A DNA stretch of 64,000 nucleotides from an uncultured Prevotellaceae bacterium (GCA_900318065.1 ONIY01000012.1:1-64000); one strand, 5' to 3'; positions 43,086 through 52,401 are shown, counted from the stretch's first letter. The notes: generated by a model not told the origin, from the sequence alone. A program made the numbers and translations.

Positions 43086-45511
43086 ACCAGCCATTCATCA
43101 CCGCTCCTGGTCACTATGTAATCTCTTCTATCAACGGATATGACTCTTATCAGTCTTCTACATGGCAAACCACCTACAATGGCCAAACCTACAAGTGGGG
43201 CCAGATGAGTGGTACCTCAATGGCTACTCCTTGCGCAGCAGGTGTTGTGGCTCTGTATCTGCAGGCCGACCCAACACTCGACGTTGACCGCGTGAAGGAC
43301 ATTATCGCCGAGACTGCTACTGCCTATCCTTCGAGCTCTACCAGCCCAGTTTTGTCGCGTGGTCATGGTATCATCAACGCTCTGGCAGGTATCGAGTACA
43401 TCCTCCAGAACCAGGGTCCCACCATCGTGGCTAAACCCAGCGAGCTCAACTTTGAGGGATATCAGGGCGAGACCTATACACAGACTATCCTGGTTAAGGG
43501 CTATAACCTCACCAGCCCCATCACCATTACCAAGAGCGGCAATGCTGCCTATAGCGTTACTCCCACCACCATCAGTGCCGAGGACGCCTACAACGGTGTT
43601 AACGTGACTGTTACCTATGCTCCCACCGCTGCTGGCGAGAGCCAGGCAACTCTCACCCTCACCAATGCCGACGCCGATCCTGTTACTGTGACTCTCACTG
43701 GTGTGGCTCAGCCCAGAGTTCCAACCATCCTTACCGATGCCGAGACCCTCACCTACAACGCTAAGCTGTCGACTCCAATGACAAGAACAGTGAAGGTTAA
43801 TGGCCTCTTCCTTACCAACGACATCACCGTTACCCTCACCGACACTAAGGGCGTGTTCTCCGTTGCGCCAACCACTATTCCCAAGAATAGCACTGGCATC
43901 GACACTCCTGTTGAGGTTAACGTAACCTTCAATTCGGCTGTGGAAGGCGAGTTCACCGGTTCAATCACCCTCTCCAGCAATGGTGCACAGAGCAAGACTG
44001 TTTCTCTCAGCGCCAAGGCTAGCGACAAGGGTATGGCAAGCGACCCATATCTCGACCTCGCCAAGTATGAGACTATCGACGAGGCTGGCGCTACAGTGAG
44101 CGGCATGAGCTCGATTTACCAGTACACCGAGTATGAGGCAAGCGATTGCGCATGGCTCACTCTCTCTTGCTATGGTGCAATGAAAGCCGATGACACTCAA
44201 AACTGGTACAGCACCACATCGCTCTCACAATACACCAACGACTGGACTGCCACCGACATCTTCCCAGGCGACGCAGCCTACTTTGGAAACAACAATTCCT
44301 ACTCAATCTATGGAAGTGGCAACCAGACATTCTATGTAACTGGCTGTACTCAGGTTAAGGCCCTCGTTAAGGGTGGCGGCTACAGCAGCTCTTCGGCTAC
44401 TCTGGCAATCTATGAGTGCACCGTCGATGCCAATGGCAACCCCGTTGCCAGCAACACTGCCTTCGACACCAAGCAAAGCAGCTCAAGCAGCGTTGAGACT
44501 ATGACCTCGGCAACTCTTGATGCCAACAACATCTACATGGTTAAACTCACTGGTGGCGGTTCTTATCCCGACCTCCTGGAGGTTGGTTTCCAGGCTCCGC
44601 TGAGCACCTATGAGGTTCCTGTGGCTACCGAGGCAACTCTCATTGGCCCCAACTACTTCACTGCCAACTGGAACGCCTGCACCGGTGCCGACAGCTACAT
44701 CCTGCGCGTTGTGCCCAAGAACTACGACATCCTCACCGAGGGATTCTCGAAGTTCACTCAGACCGGTGCTCAAGACTTAGGCAGCAGCCTCGACAACTAC
44801 ATGGACAACCCAGGCTGGACTGGCACTAAGGTTTATCAAGCAGTGGGTGGAGCACGCCTGGGCACTGGCTCGGCTACTGGCTCGCTCACTTCGCCTGCTC
44901 TCACTCTCACCGAGGACAAGGTGACCGTTACCTTCAAGGCCAAGGCCTACAACAACGACACCAACTGCAACTTCAAGATTTCTTGCGGCAACTCTAGCGA
45001 GACAGTTGTCCTGCCAAGCAACACCGAGGACACCTACACCGTTGTGCTCGACTGCAACGCTGGAGAAACTGGTCAGAGCATCAAGTTTGAGACTACTGCC
45101 AACGCTAAGCGTGCGATCATCACCAGCATCCACATTATCGATGGCAACCGTCCTGGCGCTGCCAAGTCTATCGACCTCGACGGCGTGACATTCACTGGCA
45201 TCACCACCAACAGCTACAAGGTTACCAGCCTCGATCCTGCTACCACCTATATCTACGACGTGAAAGCCGTTTATGGCGCTAAGCAGAGTGGATGGTCTAA
45301 CGCTATCGTGGTAACCACCCTGAGTGGCTCGGGAATCGTGGGCGACGTGAACTGCGACGGCCAGGTAACATCGGTCGACATTACCTGCCTTTACAACTAT
45401 CTGCTCAATGGCGATGAGACCTATATCGCCACTAGCGATGTTAACGGCGACGGCCAAGTTACCAGCGTTGATGTTACAGCAGTCTACAACATCTTGCTGA
45501 GCAATAAATAA
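43082..45511 (+). CDS. 3' half of the broken S8 peptidase gene (catalytic Ser, accessory modules, dockerin-like tail)
   Basis: This 809-codon frame continues the peptidase from GVNQPFITAPGHY. The homology already begins about 17 codons upstream of the GTG at 43082. GTSMATP carries the catalytic Ser (residue 46). Two HYDIN/sandwich repeats (about 117-310), the ASDPYLDLAKYETIDEAG module (about 318-500), Fn3-like and jelly-roll-like units and a dockerin-like pair (GDVNCDGQVTSVDITCLYNY and SDVNGDGQVTSVDVTAVYNI) follow. GTG overlaps the TGA of the first half by GTGA, so coupled re-initiation is conceivable, but the product would have no signal peptide and an incomplete triad. Most likely a pseudogene part. 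Confidence 0.8.
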   Translation: MNQPFITAPGHYVISSINGYDSYQSSTWQTTYNGQTYKWGQMSGTSMATPCAAGVVALYLQADPTLDVDRVKDIIAETATAYPSSSTSPVLSRGHGIINALAGIEYILQNQGPTIVAKPSELNFEGYQGETYTQTILVKGYNLTSPITITKSGNAAYSVTPTTISAEDAYNGVNVTVTYAPTAAGESQATLTLTNADADPVTVTLTGVAQPRVPTILTDAETLTYNAKLSTPMTRTVKVNGLFLTNDITVTLTDTKGVFSVAPTTIPKNSTGIDTPVEVNVTFNSAVEGEFTGSITLSSNGAQSKTVSLSAKASDKGMASDPYLDLAKYETIDEAGATVSGMSSIYQYTEYEASDCAWLTLSCYGAMKADDTQNWYSTTSLSQYTNDWTATDIFPGDAAYFGNNNSYSIYGSGNQTFYVTGCTQVKALVKGGGYSSSSATLAIYECTVDANGNPVASNTAFDTKQSSSSSVETMTSATLDANNIYMVKLTGGGSYPDLLEVGFQAPLSTYEVPVATEATLIGPNYFTANWNACTGADSYILRVVPKNYDILTEGFSKFTQTGAQDLGSSLDNYMDNPGWTGTKVYQAVGGARLGTGSATGSLTSPALTLTEDKVTVTFKAKAYNNDTNCNFKISCGNSSETVVLPSNTEDTYTVVLDCNAGETGQSIKFETTANAKRAIITSIHIIDGNRPGAAKSIDLDGVTFTGITTNSYKVTSLDPATTYIYDVKAVYGAKQSGWSNAIVVTTLSGSGIVGDVNCDGQVTSVDITCLYNYLLNGDETYIATSDVNGDGQVTSVDVTAVYNILLSNK

Positions 45512-45520
45512 ACCCTAACT

Positions 45521-45601
45521 CACCACAACTGATTGTGGTGACAACACTAATCGGTCATCAGGACGACGGAACAACTGCTTCCACAGACCTGGTGACCGAT
45601 T
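45521..45601. terminator. Two stem-loops after the broken S8 gene
   Basis: CACCACAA-CTGA-TTGTGGTG (45521-45540) is followed by AATCGGTCATCAGG (45549-45562) pairing with CCTGGTGACCGATT (45588-45601), with one G-U. Neither has a long T run. Confidence 0.6.
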
Positions 45602-45670
45602 TAGAATAAAGTACTCAAGTTTCTAAAATAATCATGTACATAAAAAACTCTCAATATCAGGCGATGGGCT

Positions 45671-45691
45671 CCCCCTCTAAGATAGAGGGGG
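45671..45691. repeat. CCCCCTCTA-AGA-TAGAGGGGG palindrome
   Basis: A perfect copy of the 9-bp stem and AGA loop, 91 bases upstream of the first C10 peptidase gene. It would lie in that gene's leader or just upstream of its promoter. Confidence 0.85.
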
Positions 45692-45781
45692 AATTGACAC
45701 ACAGCTGTTTAACTATTCTAATCGTTACAATAGAAACTTAAATAAAATAAACGTTTATCATCAATAAATACACCTCAATCG

Positions 45782-48343
45782 ATGAAAAGACTACTCACTT
45801 TGACCCTTGCCGTGGCGCTGGCTTGCGCGGCGGCTATGGCGGCGCCTGTCGACGCCACCACTGCCAGGGCTAAGGCGCAACAGTTTCTTGCCTCGAAATT
45901 CTATGCCGGCAAGATTATGGTTCCTGGAGCAACCACCGCCACTCTCATCAAGACTGAGATGGGTGAGAATACCCAGACCCCAGTGTACTACATTTTCAAC
46001 ACTGCCACCTCGTTTGTGATAGTCTCGGGCGACGACCGCGCCGAGGATATCCTCGCTGTGGGAGACAAGCCTCTTAACGTTGACCGCATGCCCGTGAACA
46101 TGCAGTCGTGGCTCGACAATTACAAGCAGCAACTCGACTGGCTGATCAACCACCCCGACGCCAAGGTTGACAAACCCACTACCTTCAAGTCGCCAAAACT
46201 CGAGACAACGACCTACGGTCCACTACTGACTGCCCTTTGGGACCAAGAGGCACCTTACTGGAACCAGTGCAAGTTCTACTACAATGGCACCAACTATATG
46301 TGCTACACCGGCTGTCCCGCAACCTCGGCTTCAATGGTGCTCTACTACTGGAAATATCCCACCACGCCAGTCGGTCCCGTTCCTGCCTATCAAGGCACCC
46401 TTGAGATTGGACAATGGAGCAGCGTGAGCTACACATTTCCTGAGCTGCCCGCTGTTACCTTCGACTGGGACAACATGATTGACGATTACACCAGTTCTAA
46501 CGCAACTGGCTACACCGCCGCTCAAGCCAACGCCGTTGCCACCCTCATGCGCTATGTGGGCCAGGCCGAGCACATGAATTATGGCACCCCTCAAGCTGGA
46601 GGTAGTGGCATCCTCACTGCCAATGCTCAGATTATAGCCGACATGTTCATTGACTTTGGATATGACGAGGCAACTACACGCATGATTCAAAAAACAAACT
46701 ACACCGACGCACAATGGGCACAACTGCTTCAGGAGGAGATGATTGACGGACGTCCAGTGGTATATCTGGGCACTGCCAGCTCCGCTGGTGGACATGCCTT
46801 CAACGTCGACGGTTACGACTCCAGCTACAACAAGTATCACATCAACTTTGGATGGAGCGGTGAGGGCAACGCCTGGTGCGCACTTAATGCCTTCATCGAT
46901 GACACCGGCGCCAACTTCAACATCAATCAAATAATGATACTCGGCGTTCAGCCTGGCGAAGGCATGATAAGGGCTACACCTTCCACTATCAACTTCCAAG
47001 GCTTCGCCGGCGAGACCTACACACAAGTAGTGCGTGTTAAGGCCTTCAACATCGAGAACAACGTCAACATCGCCATCAACGGCGATAATGCCTACACCGT
47101 GAGCCACACAACACTCACTCCCGAGGAGGCTGCTGGAGGGGTCGACCTCGTTGTCACCTACGCTCCCACACAGGGTGGCGAGACCAGCGCTACTCTAACC
47201 CTCTCGTGTGCCGACGACAATGTTGCCGACGTCACAGTGCCCATCACAGGAGAGGCAAAACCACGCGTTCCCACTATCATCGCCGAGCCCACATCGCTCG
47301 ACTTCATCACCTCGCTATCGCGACCGCTCACTAAGACCATAAGCCTTAAGGCTGTCTTCCTCACTAGCGACATCACATTGACGCTCAACGACAACAACGG
47401 CGTATTCATAGTTTCGCAAACCTCAATTCCTCAAAGCCAGACTGGTGTTGACGCCGCTCCAGTTGAAGTGTCGGTAACATTCAACCCCACGGTCGAGGGA
47501 CGATTCTCGGGCTCGCTGGTATTATCAAGCACAGGTGCACAGAGTGTTACGGTAGAACTCTCAGGAAAAGCCAACGAGGGAAACACCGCAAGCGACCCCT
47601 ATCTCGACATCAGCAAGTATGAGACAATCGATGAGGCAGGATGGAACACTAGCGACATCCGCAATCTGTATAAATATACAGTCAAGGAGGCTCAACAGTG
47701 CGCTTGGCTCACCGTTTCCAACTATGGCGTGATAAAGGCCGATGACACACAGAACTGGTTCACCAACTCGGGCACCGTGAGAACTGGCTCCGCGACATGG
47801 ACTGCCATCGACGTGTTCCCTGGCAGCGCAAGCTACTTTGCCGGTGATGGACAATTTGCCGACTGGAGCGAGGATTGCCAGACGTTCTTCGTGACCAACT
47901 GCTCACAGGTTAAGCAACTGGCAGTGAATCGCAGCAACTCGACCTTTCCATTGAAGATGTACATCTATGAGTGCACCCTCAACGACGATGGCACCGTCAC
48001 TCCAAGCGAAACTGCAGTACAGACCAAGCAGAACACCACTACCAACACCGAAGAGGTGCTCGCATCCGACGAACTTGACCCAAGCCTCATCTATAAGGTG
48101 GTAATCTTCAACGATTTCTCCAAACTCTATGAGATAGGCTTCAAGACTCCGCTCGCAACGCTTCCAAGCATCGTGGGCGATGTGAACTGCGACGGCCAGG
48201 TAACATCGGTCGACATCACCGCCCTCTACAACTATCTGCTCAATGGCGACACCACCTATCTCGCCACCAGCGACGTGAACGGCGACGGCCAGGTCACCAG
48301 TGTCGACATCACAGTAATCTACAACATCTTGCTGGGAGAGTAA
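45782..48343 (+). CDS. Secreted C10 (streptopain-like) cysteine peptidase with dockerin-like tail
   Basis: The 853-residue protein has a signal peptide, a Spi/C10-type propeptide (about 22-135, AKAQQFLASKF and FVIVSGDDRAEDILAVGD) and the papain-fold catalytic domain (about 140-395). Cys178 is in CYTGCPATSASMVLYYWKYP and His338 in GGHAFNVDGYDS; NFGWSGEGNAWC follows. Two HYDIN/sandwich repeats (about 400-600), the SDPYLDISKYETIDEAG module (about 602-780) and a dockerin-like pair (GDVNCDGQVTSVDITALYNY) end it. Family members such as SpeB and interpain degrade host proteins. DNA in the dockerin segment is nearly identical to that of the gene at 43082. Confidence 0.93.
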   Translation: MKRLLTLTLAVALACAAAMAAPVDATTARAKAQQFLASKFYAGKIMVPGATTATLIKTEMGENTQTPVYYIFNTATSFVIVSGDDRAEDILAVGDKPLNVDRMPVNMQSWLDNYKQQLDWLINHPDAKVDKPTTFKSPKLETTTYGPLLTALWDQEAPYWNQCKFYYNGTNYMCYTGCPATSASMVLYYWKYPTTPVGPVPAYQGTLEIGQWSSVSYTFPELPAVTFDWDNMIDDYTSSNATGYTAAQANAVATLMRYVGQAEHMNYGTPQAGGSGILTANAQIIADMFIDFGYDEATTRMIQKTNYTDAQWAQLLQEEMIDGRPVVYLGTASSAGGHAFNVDGYDSSYNKYHINFGWSGEGNAWCALNAFIDDTGANFNINQIMILGVQPGEGMIRATPSTINFQGFAGETYTQVVRVKAFNIENNVNIAINGDNAYTVSHTTLTPEEAAGGVDLVVTYAPTQGGETSATLTLSCADDNVADVTVPITGEAKPRVPTIIAEPTSLDFITSLSRPLTKTISLKAVFLTSDITLTLNDNNGVFIVSQTSIPQSQTGVDAAPVEVSVTFNPTVEGRFSGSLVLSSTGAQSVTVELSGKANEGNTASDPYLDISKYETIDEAGWNTSDIRNLYKYTVKEAQQCAWLTVSNYGVIKADDTQNWFTNSGTVRTGSATWTAIDVFPGSASYFAGDGQFADWSEDCQTFFVTNCSQVKQLAVNRSNSTFPLKMYIYECTLNDDGTVTPSETAVQTKQNTTTNTEEVLASDELDPSLIYKVVIFNDFSKLYEIGFKTPLATLPSIVGDVNCDGQVTSVDITALYNYLLNGDTTYLATSDVNGDGQVTSVDITVIYNILLGE

Positions 48344-48377
48344 GCCCTTCTCCCCACCGCAAGTCATTTTCTTCCAC

Positions 48378-48405
48378 AAGAGGCGCTCACCCCCGAGCGC
48401 CTCTT
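48378..48405 (+). terminator. Stem-loop after the first C10 gene
   Basis: AAGAGGCGCTC (48378-48388) pairs with GAGCGCCTCTT (48395-48405). The T run is short. Confidence 0.8.
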
Positions 48406-48430
48406 GCCATTATACACCCCTAATTATTAG

Positions 48431-48466
48431 TGTCCGATAAAAGTCCTAACGGACTTTTATCGGACA
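48431..48466. repeat. Perfect 16-bp palindrome, GATAAAAGTCC family
   Basis: TGTCCGATAAAAGTCC, loop TAAC, then the exact complement. The start ATTATTAGTG-CC-GATAAAAGTCC is shared with repeats at about 50460 and 56705, where the right arm has decayed and other hairpins follow. Confidence 0.8.
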
Positions 48467-48534
48467 TCAATGACCCTTAATATACCTTATTATCGCCTCC
48501 CTCGCAGCCATCGCGTGCATTTAAAAGCACTTTT

Positions 48535-48566
48535 CTTGCATATTCCAACATTTATTTGTAATTTTG
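48535..48566 (+). promoter_or_regulatory. Promoter of the adhesin-like gene
   Basis: CTTG (48535-48538), 20 bases, TAATTTTG (48559-48566), giving a leader of about 55 bases. Confidence 0.6.
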
Positions 48567-48627
48567 GTGGCTTTTTATAAATAATGCACATAATTTTTAT
48601 AAAACAATAACATTAAACTTTAAGAAA

Positions 48628-50364
48628 ATGAGAAAAATCTTTACATTAACTTTTGCCTTATTTGTGGCAATCCAGTTGATGGCAGCTGGCAGCGCCAGTG
48701 ACCCCTATCTCAACATTACTAAGTATGCCTCAATCGACGAGGCTGGAGCCACAGTCGATGGCATGGAGACAATCTACAAGTACGGTACCGACGCCAGCGG
48801 CAATTACTGGCTCACTCTTTCGTGCTATGGCGTGATGAAGACCGACGCCACTCAGAACTGGTTCACCAACGAGATAGTCGACTCCGACAACTCCAGCGAG
48901 TACACTGGACTATGGACAGCCACCGACGTCTTCCAAGGACCAGAGGCCTACTTTGGCAGCAACACTGCCTACTCGGCAAAATACAAGGCACCCGCCAAGA
49001 CCCAGTGCTTCTATGTTACCTTCTGCACCCAGGTTAAGCTTTTTGCCTACCACCGCAGCAACTCATCTTACTATCTTGACAAGATGAACATCTATGAGTG
49101 CACAGAGAATGCCGATGGCACAATAACCCCTGCCACCACTCCCATCGAGTCCTATCAAAACACTGCTATAGGCACCGAGGTGTTCACCTCAAGCGCCCTC
49201 GACCCCGAGAAGATCTACAAGGTAGAGATTTCTAATGCCTACGGCTACTTCTATGAGATAGCCTTCAAGACCCCCGGCATCTTTGACGGCGAGATCACTC
49301 CTCCTGTTGCCAACGATGTTACCAACATGGCAGTAGAAACAGTTACTATGTCATGGAGCGCAAGCCCTGGTTGCAAGTATTACTCAGTGCGCGTTTATCC
49401 TGCTCCCTTGAGGGGCCTGCTTTTTCGCGAGAAATTCTCTAACTTCACCCAAGGGCAAGTCATTGAAGACTGGAGCTCACTGGATAACTATACCGACAAT
49501 CCCGAGTGGCAAGGCTACGGCCTGAGTGGAGCCGACGCCGGAGTAGTAATTGAGAACAATGGTTACCTCAGCTCTCCAATGTCGGGCGTTAGAATTCCTG
49601 GACACCAAAGGTTCTATACCCTCAAGTTCAAAGCAAGACCTGCCGACGGTGTTGAGAGCGGCGAGTTGCTGGTTTCTATGGGTGGCAATACTAAGACCTT
49701 CACAATTTCGGGTCCCGAGAAGTACTACACCTATGTTATTGAAAGGCCATATCCCGACTACTGGAGCGTAAATAATGTATTCTACACTTTCAAGAACACT
49801 TATTACTACAACCCTTATGGTGACGAGGAAGAAGAAGACCATCGCGTGATCATTAGCGATTTCAAGGTTTATCATGGCGATTACAGCGAGCCTCAGAGTG
49901 AGCCCAATCCCAAGTACTACCCCTATCCCACTCCCGCGTGGAGTGAAGACTCTACTTTCGTCGATTATATTCAAAACACTTCATTCACCTTTGGCAAAGC
50001 TTCCGACCAGATTTCACTCTATTTCGGAAATCCACAATATAACGACTATCAGTACTGGTCTTATGATGTGAAGGCGGTATATTATGACGGACAGGAGAGT
50101 GACTGGTCCAACAGAATTGACTTCTCTCTCTATCCATGGCCCGCTTATCTTAACGATGATGACGACCCAGTTAACCCAACAGTTCCTGGCGACGTGAACG
50201 GCGACGGACTAGTGACCTCAGTCGACATCACAGCACTCTACAACTTCCTGCTCAACAACGACATGAGCGATATTGTAAACGGCGACCAAAGCGGTGACGG
50301 CGAAATCACCTCGGTTGATGTAACAGTTGTCTACAACATCCTCCTGGGCGGAACACCTCAATAA
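48628..50364 (+). CDS. Secreted modular protein with dockerin-like tail and no enzyme domain
   Basis: The 578-residue protein has a signal peptide followed at once by SASDPYLNITKYASIDEAG, the module found downstream of the catalytic domains in the peptidases at 43082, 45782 and 52402 (here about 22-215). An Fn3-like unit (about 228-265), a jelly-roll-like module (about 270-420), a further Fn3-like unit and a dockerin-like pair (GDVNGDGLVTSVDITALYNF and GDQSGDGEITSVDVTVVYNI) follow. It thus consists only of the peptidases' accessory parts. A binding or scaffold-attachment role is plausible; no catalytic motif was seen. It has its own promoter and terminator. Confidence 0.85.
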   Translation: MRKIFTLTFALFVAIQLMAAGSASDPYLNITKYASIDEAGATVDGMETIYKYGTDASGNYWLTLSCYGVMKTDATQNWFTNEIVDSDNSSEYTGLWTATDVFQGPEAYFGSNTAYSAKYKAPAKTQCFYVTFCTQVKLFAYHRSNSSYYLDKMNIYECTENADGTITPATTPIESYQNTAIGTEVFTSSALDPEKIYKVEISNAYGYFYEIAFKTPGIFDGEITPPVANDVTNMAVETVTMSWSASPGCKYYSVRVYPAPLRGLLFREKFSNFTQGQVIEDWSSLDNYTDNPEWQGYGLSGADAGVVIENNGYLSSPMSGVRIPGHQRFYTLKFKARPADGVESGELLVSMGGNTKTFTISGPEKYYTYVIERPYPDYWSVNNVFYTFKNTYYYNPYGDEEEEDHRVIISDFKVYHGDYSEPQSEPNPKYYPYPTPAWSEDSTFVDYIQNTSFTFGKASDQISLYFGNPQYNDYQYWSYDVKAVYYDGQESDWSNRIDFSLYPWPAYLNDDDDPVNPTVPGDVNGDGLVTSVDITALYNFLLNNDMSDIVNGDQSGDGEITSVDVTVVYNILLGGTPQ

Positions 50365-50391
50365 GGCACCAAAAGCATAAACATCCATAAC

Positions 50392-50428
50392 AAAAGCGTC
50401 CTCCTCGCAACAAGGAGGGCGCTTTTTT
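50392..50428 (+). terminator. Terminator of the modular protein gene
   Basis: AAAAGCGTCCTCC (50392-50404) pairs with GGAGGGCGCTTTT (50414-50426), with one G-U, and T continues. Confidence 0.92.
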
Positions 50429-50459
50429 CAGCTCTACCACAATGATAGACACATAAAAA

Positions 50460-50645
50460 ATATTAGTGCCGCGATAAAAGTCCGTTAGGACTGATACGGG
50501 CTTCAAAGAAGCGGAAAGTGGCCGTAGGCCACAGCGTCCCCGAAGGGGGCGAAATGATGCAACCTCACGGCGCGTACCCCGAAGGGGTGCGTGGCGTGAG
50601 GTATTGCGAGTCCACCTCCTTACTCTGAGCCTCGAAGAGGGTCAA
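50460..50645. repeat. Hairpin cluster with GAA and other triloops
   Basis: After ATTAGTGCC-GC-GATAAAAGTCC come GCTTC-AAA-GAAGC (50500-50512), GTGGCC-GTA-GGCCAC (50518-50532), GTCCCC-GAA-GGGGGC (50536-50550) and a nested hairpin (50563-50601): CCTCACG/CGTGAGG, a 3x3 internal loop, CGTACCCC/GGGGTGCG and a GAA triloop. CCTC-GAA-GAGG closes it near 50630-50640. It accounts for most of the 405-base gap 50365-50769; no gene is seen there. Confidence 0.85.
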
Positions 50646-50769
50646 CATCACCCATCATGCGAGCCTAAAACTATACCCTATCTGATATAAAAACACTAAA
50701 ACCACCAACTTTTATACCCTTTCGGTTATAAATTCACGCCACAGAAAGCTACGGTTAATAGTCACTATC

Positions 50770-52140
50770 TCACTTTATCAGCACCTTGCGGCGGTTGTTG
50801 ATATAGACCCCTGGCGAGGATGGTTTTCCTGGGTAGCACACGCCGCCTATGGAATAATAGTTGCTGTCGTCGTTTTCATCATCAACGGTGATAGTGCTAA
50901 TTGACGATGTCGCGTTAGCGAAGAACTCGCGCCAGTAGTCGTCAACCCAGTTATAGAACGAAGCCACATCACTCTCACTTGCCGTGCCGGCACGCAACTG
51001 GTTGACAAGCGCCTCACCCAGCTCGCCCACCTGAGCATCGGCAGCCATCACCCGTTGCAGGATTCCCGTCTGCTCGCTGTTGATGAGTTTCGCCAAGTCG
51101 ATGCTGTCGGTGCTTTGTGTGCCGTCGTGATAGATGGTGAACACGCGATTCTTGAGCTCGAGGGCATTGGTGCACATCTCGCTCTTATAAGTGCCCGATG
51201 CGCGTTTCACCACCTGAGGCAGCACCTTCGACGCAGTGATCACGATGGGCACCGTGAAGCAGGCACAGGGCCAGCCCACAGCGAGCCATGTCACGGTGCA
51301 CTCAGGGTTCTCACCGCTGGCAACACCCTGCATGAGCGCCGCCGATGCGCTAATATAGCGCGGAATGAAGTTGCTGAAGTAGGTGGGCCGCACATCATCG
51401 ATATCATTGGGTATATCATCCCACAGGTTTATCTCCCGGTCGCCATGATAGAGATATCGTGGCAGTTCATGCACAAGTTGCAGCGCATCGATATTGCCAT
51501 CGCCAAAGGTGTCCTCCATATATTTGCACACAGCCTTGTAGCGCTGCTCTCCCACATGATTGGTCTCATTGTAATAAGGGCTTGTGAAAGAGTAATTGGT
51601 GCGCACCAGATAGCCATTGGGCGCTACGGTCTCATCGTTGGCGTCAAACTTCGTGTAACTTGTGTTGCAAGTCTCAAAAAACGCCACATTGCCCAGCGAG
51701 TCCATAACGGCAAAATTAGTGCTCAGCGTCACCGACTGCGTCTGAGCCTGAGTTTGCTGCAACAGCGTCTCAAACTCATCGACAGTGGCACACTGCCCCA
51801 GCGCCTTCTTCATCAGTGCGCCGGCACTGGTGTTGGCCTTAGAGGTGGGACTGTTGAAATAATAGGACAATGTGTTGAGTATCGCGAATCCAGCCTCGTT
51901 GTGACCATACCAAATGCTTGCAGGACTTGACGAGGAAGAGTAGTTAACCACTCCCACATAGTCATATTTTGCGCCATGAAGAGCGAGCAGCGAATTATTG
52001 GTCCCATCGCTGGCATCACGGTTCTTGAAGATGAAAGGTCGCCCGTCGGCAGTGACTCTTCCCGAAGCAATGACCGCAGTACATGCCCACGCATCAACCA
52101 GGGCCATTGCCAGAAGTGCAATAAAGAAAATTCGTTTCAT
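50770..52140 (-). CDS. Exported Ntn-type hydrolase (C45/C69-like)
   Basis: The 456-residue protein has a signal peptide ending just before Cys20 in AWACTAVIASGRVTADGRP, the pattern of Ntn hydrolases whose mature N-terminal Cys is the nucleophile. FIFKNRDAS (about 37-45), GHNEAGFAILNTL (about 79-91) and an internal STNFAVMDSLGNVAFFET strand fit acyltransferase/acylase (C45, AAT-like) or C69 dipeptidase relatives. Amide-bond cleavage of small peptides or acyl-amino compounds is likely; the substrate is unknown. The C-terminus ends in SPGVYINNRRKVLIK, the same type of terminal motif as the FNGW protein. It is divergent from the second C10 gene. Confidence 0.75.
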   Translation of the reverse strand: MKRIFFIALLAMALVDAWACTAVIASGRVTADGRPFIFKNRDASDGTNNSLLALHGAKYDYVGVVNYSSSSSPASIWYGHNEAGFAILNTLSYYFNSPTSKANTSAGALMKKALGQCATVDEFETLLQQTQAQTQSVTLSTNFAVMDSLGNVAFFETCNTSYTKFDANDETVAPNGYLVRTNYSFTSPYYNETNHVGEQRYKAVCKYMEDTFGDGNIDALQLVHELPRYLYHGDREINLWDDIPNDIDDVRPTYFSNFIPRYISASAALMQGVASGENPECTVTWLAVGWPCACFTVPIVITASKVLPQVVKRASGTYKSEMCTNALELKNRVFTIYHDGTQSTDSIDLAKLINSEQTGILQRVMAADAQVGELGEALVNQLRAGTASESDVASFYNWVDDYWREFFANATSSISTITVDDENDDSNYYSIGGVCYPGKPSSPGVYINNRRKVLIK

Positions 52141-52166
52141 GGTGTGTGATATTGGTTTTGTGCCTA

Positions 52167-52174
52167 CAAAGTTA
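52167..52174 (-). promoter_or_regulatory. -7 box of the Ntn hydrolase gene
   Basis: TAACTTTG on the minus strand, 26 bases before the start codon at 52140. No -33 TTTG stands at the usual distance. Confidence 0.5.
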
Positions 52175-52280
52175 AGAAAAATTATTCATATCTAAGTGAG
52201 TTATACCAAAATAACTTGAGATATTAGTGCTTCCATTTGTGCCTCCACATTGAATATTCATTGATTTTTTACTCCTCTTT

Positions 52281-52312
52281 ATTGTATAAATAAATTATTA
52301 TTAGTAACTTTG
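52281..52312 (+). promoter_or_regulatory. Promoter of the second C10 peptidase gene
   Basis: ATTG (52281-52284), 20 bases, TAACTTTG (52305-52312). The leader to 52402 is about 84 bases. Confidence 0.65.
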
Positions 52313-52401
52313 ACGACTTTTTGTATAAAGGGTTATTATTTGGGGGTTAGCCCAAAACCAAAACAATATATAATTAATCTATAACCAAATCATCATTAAC
52401 A

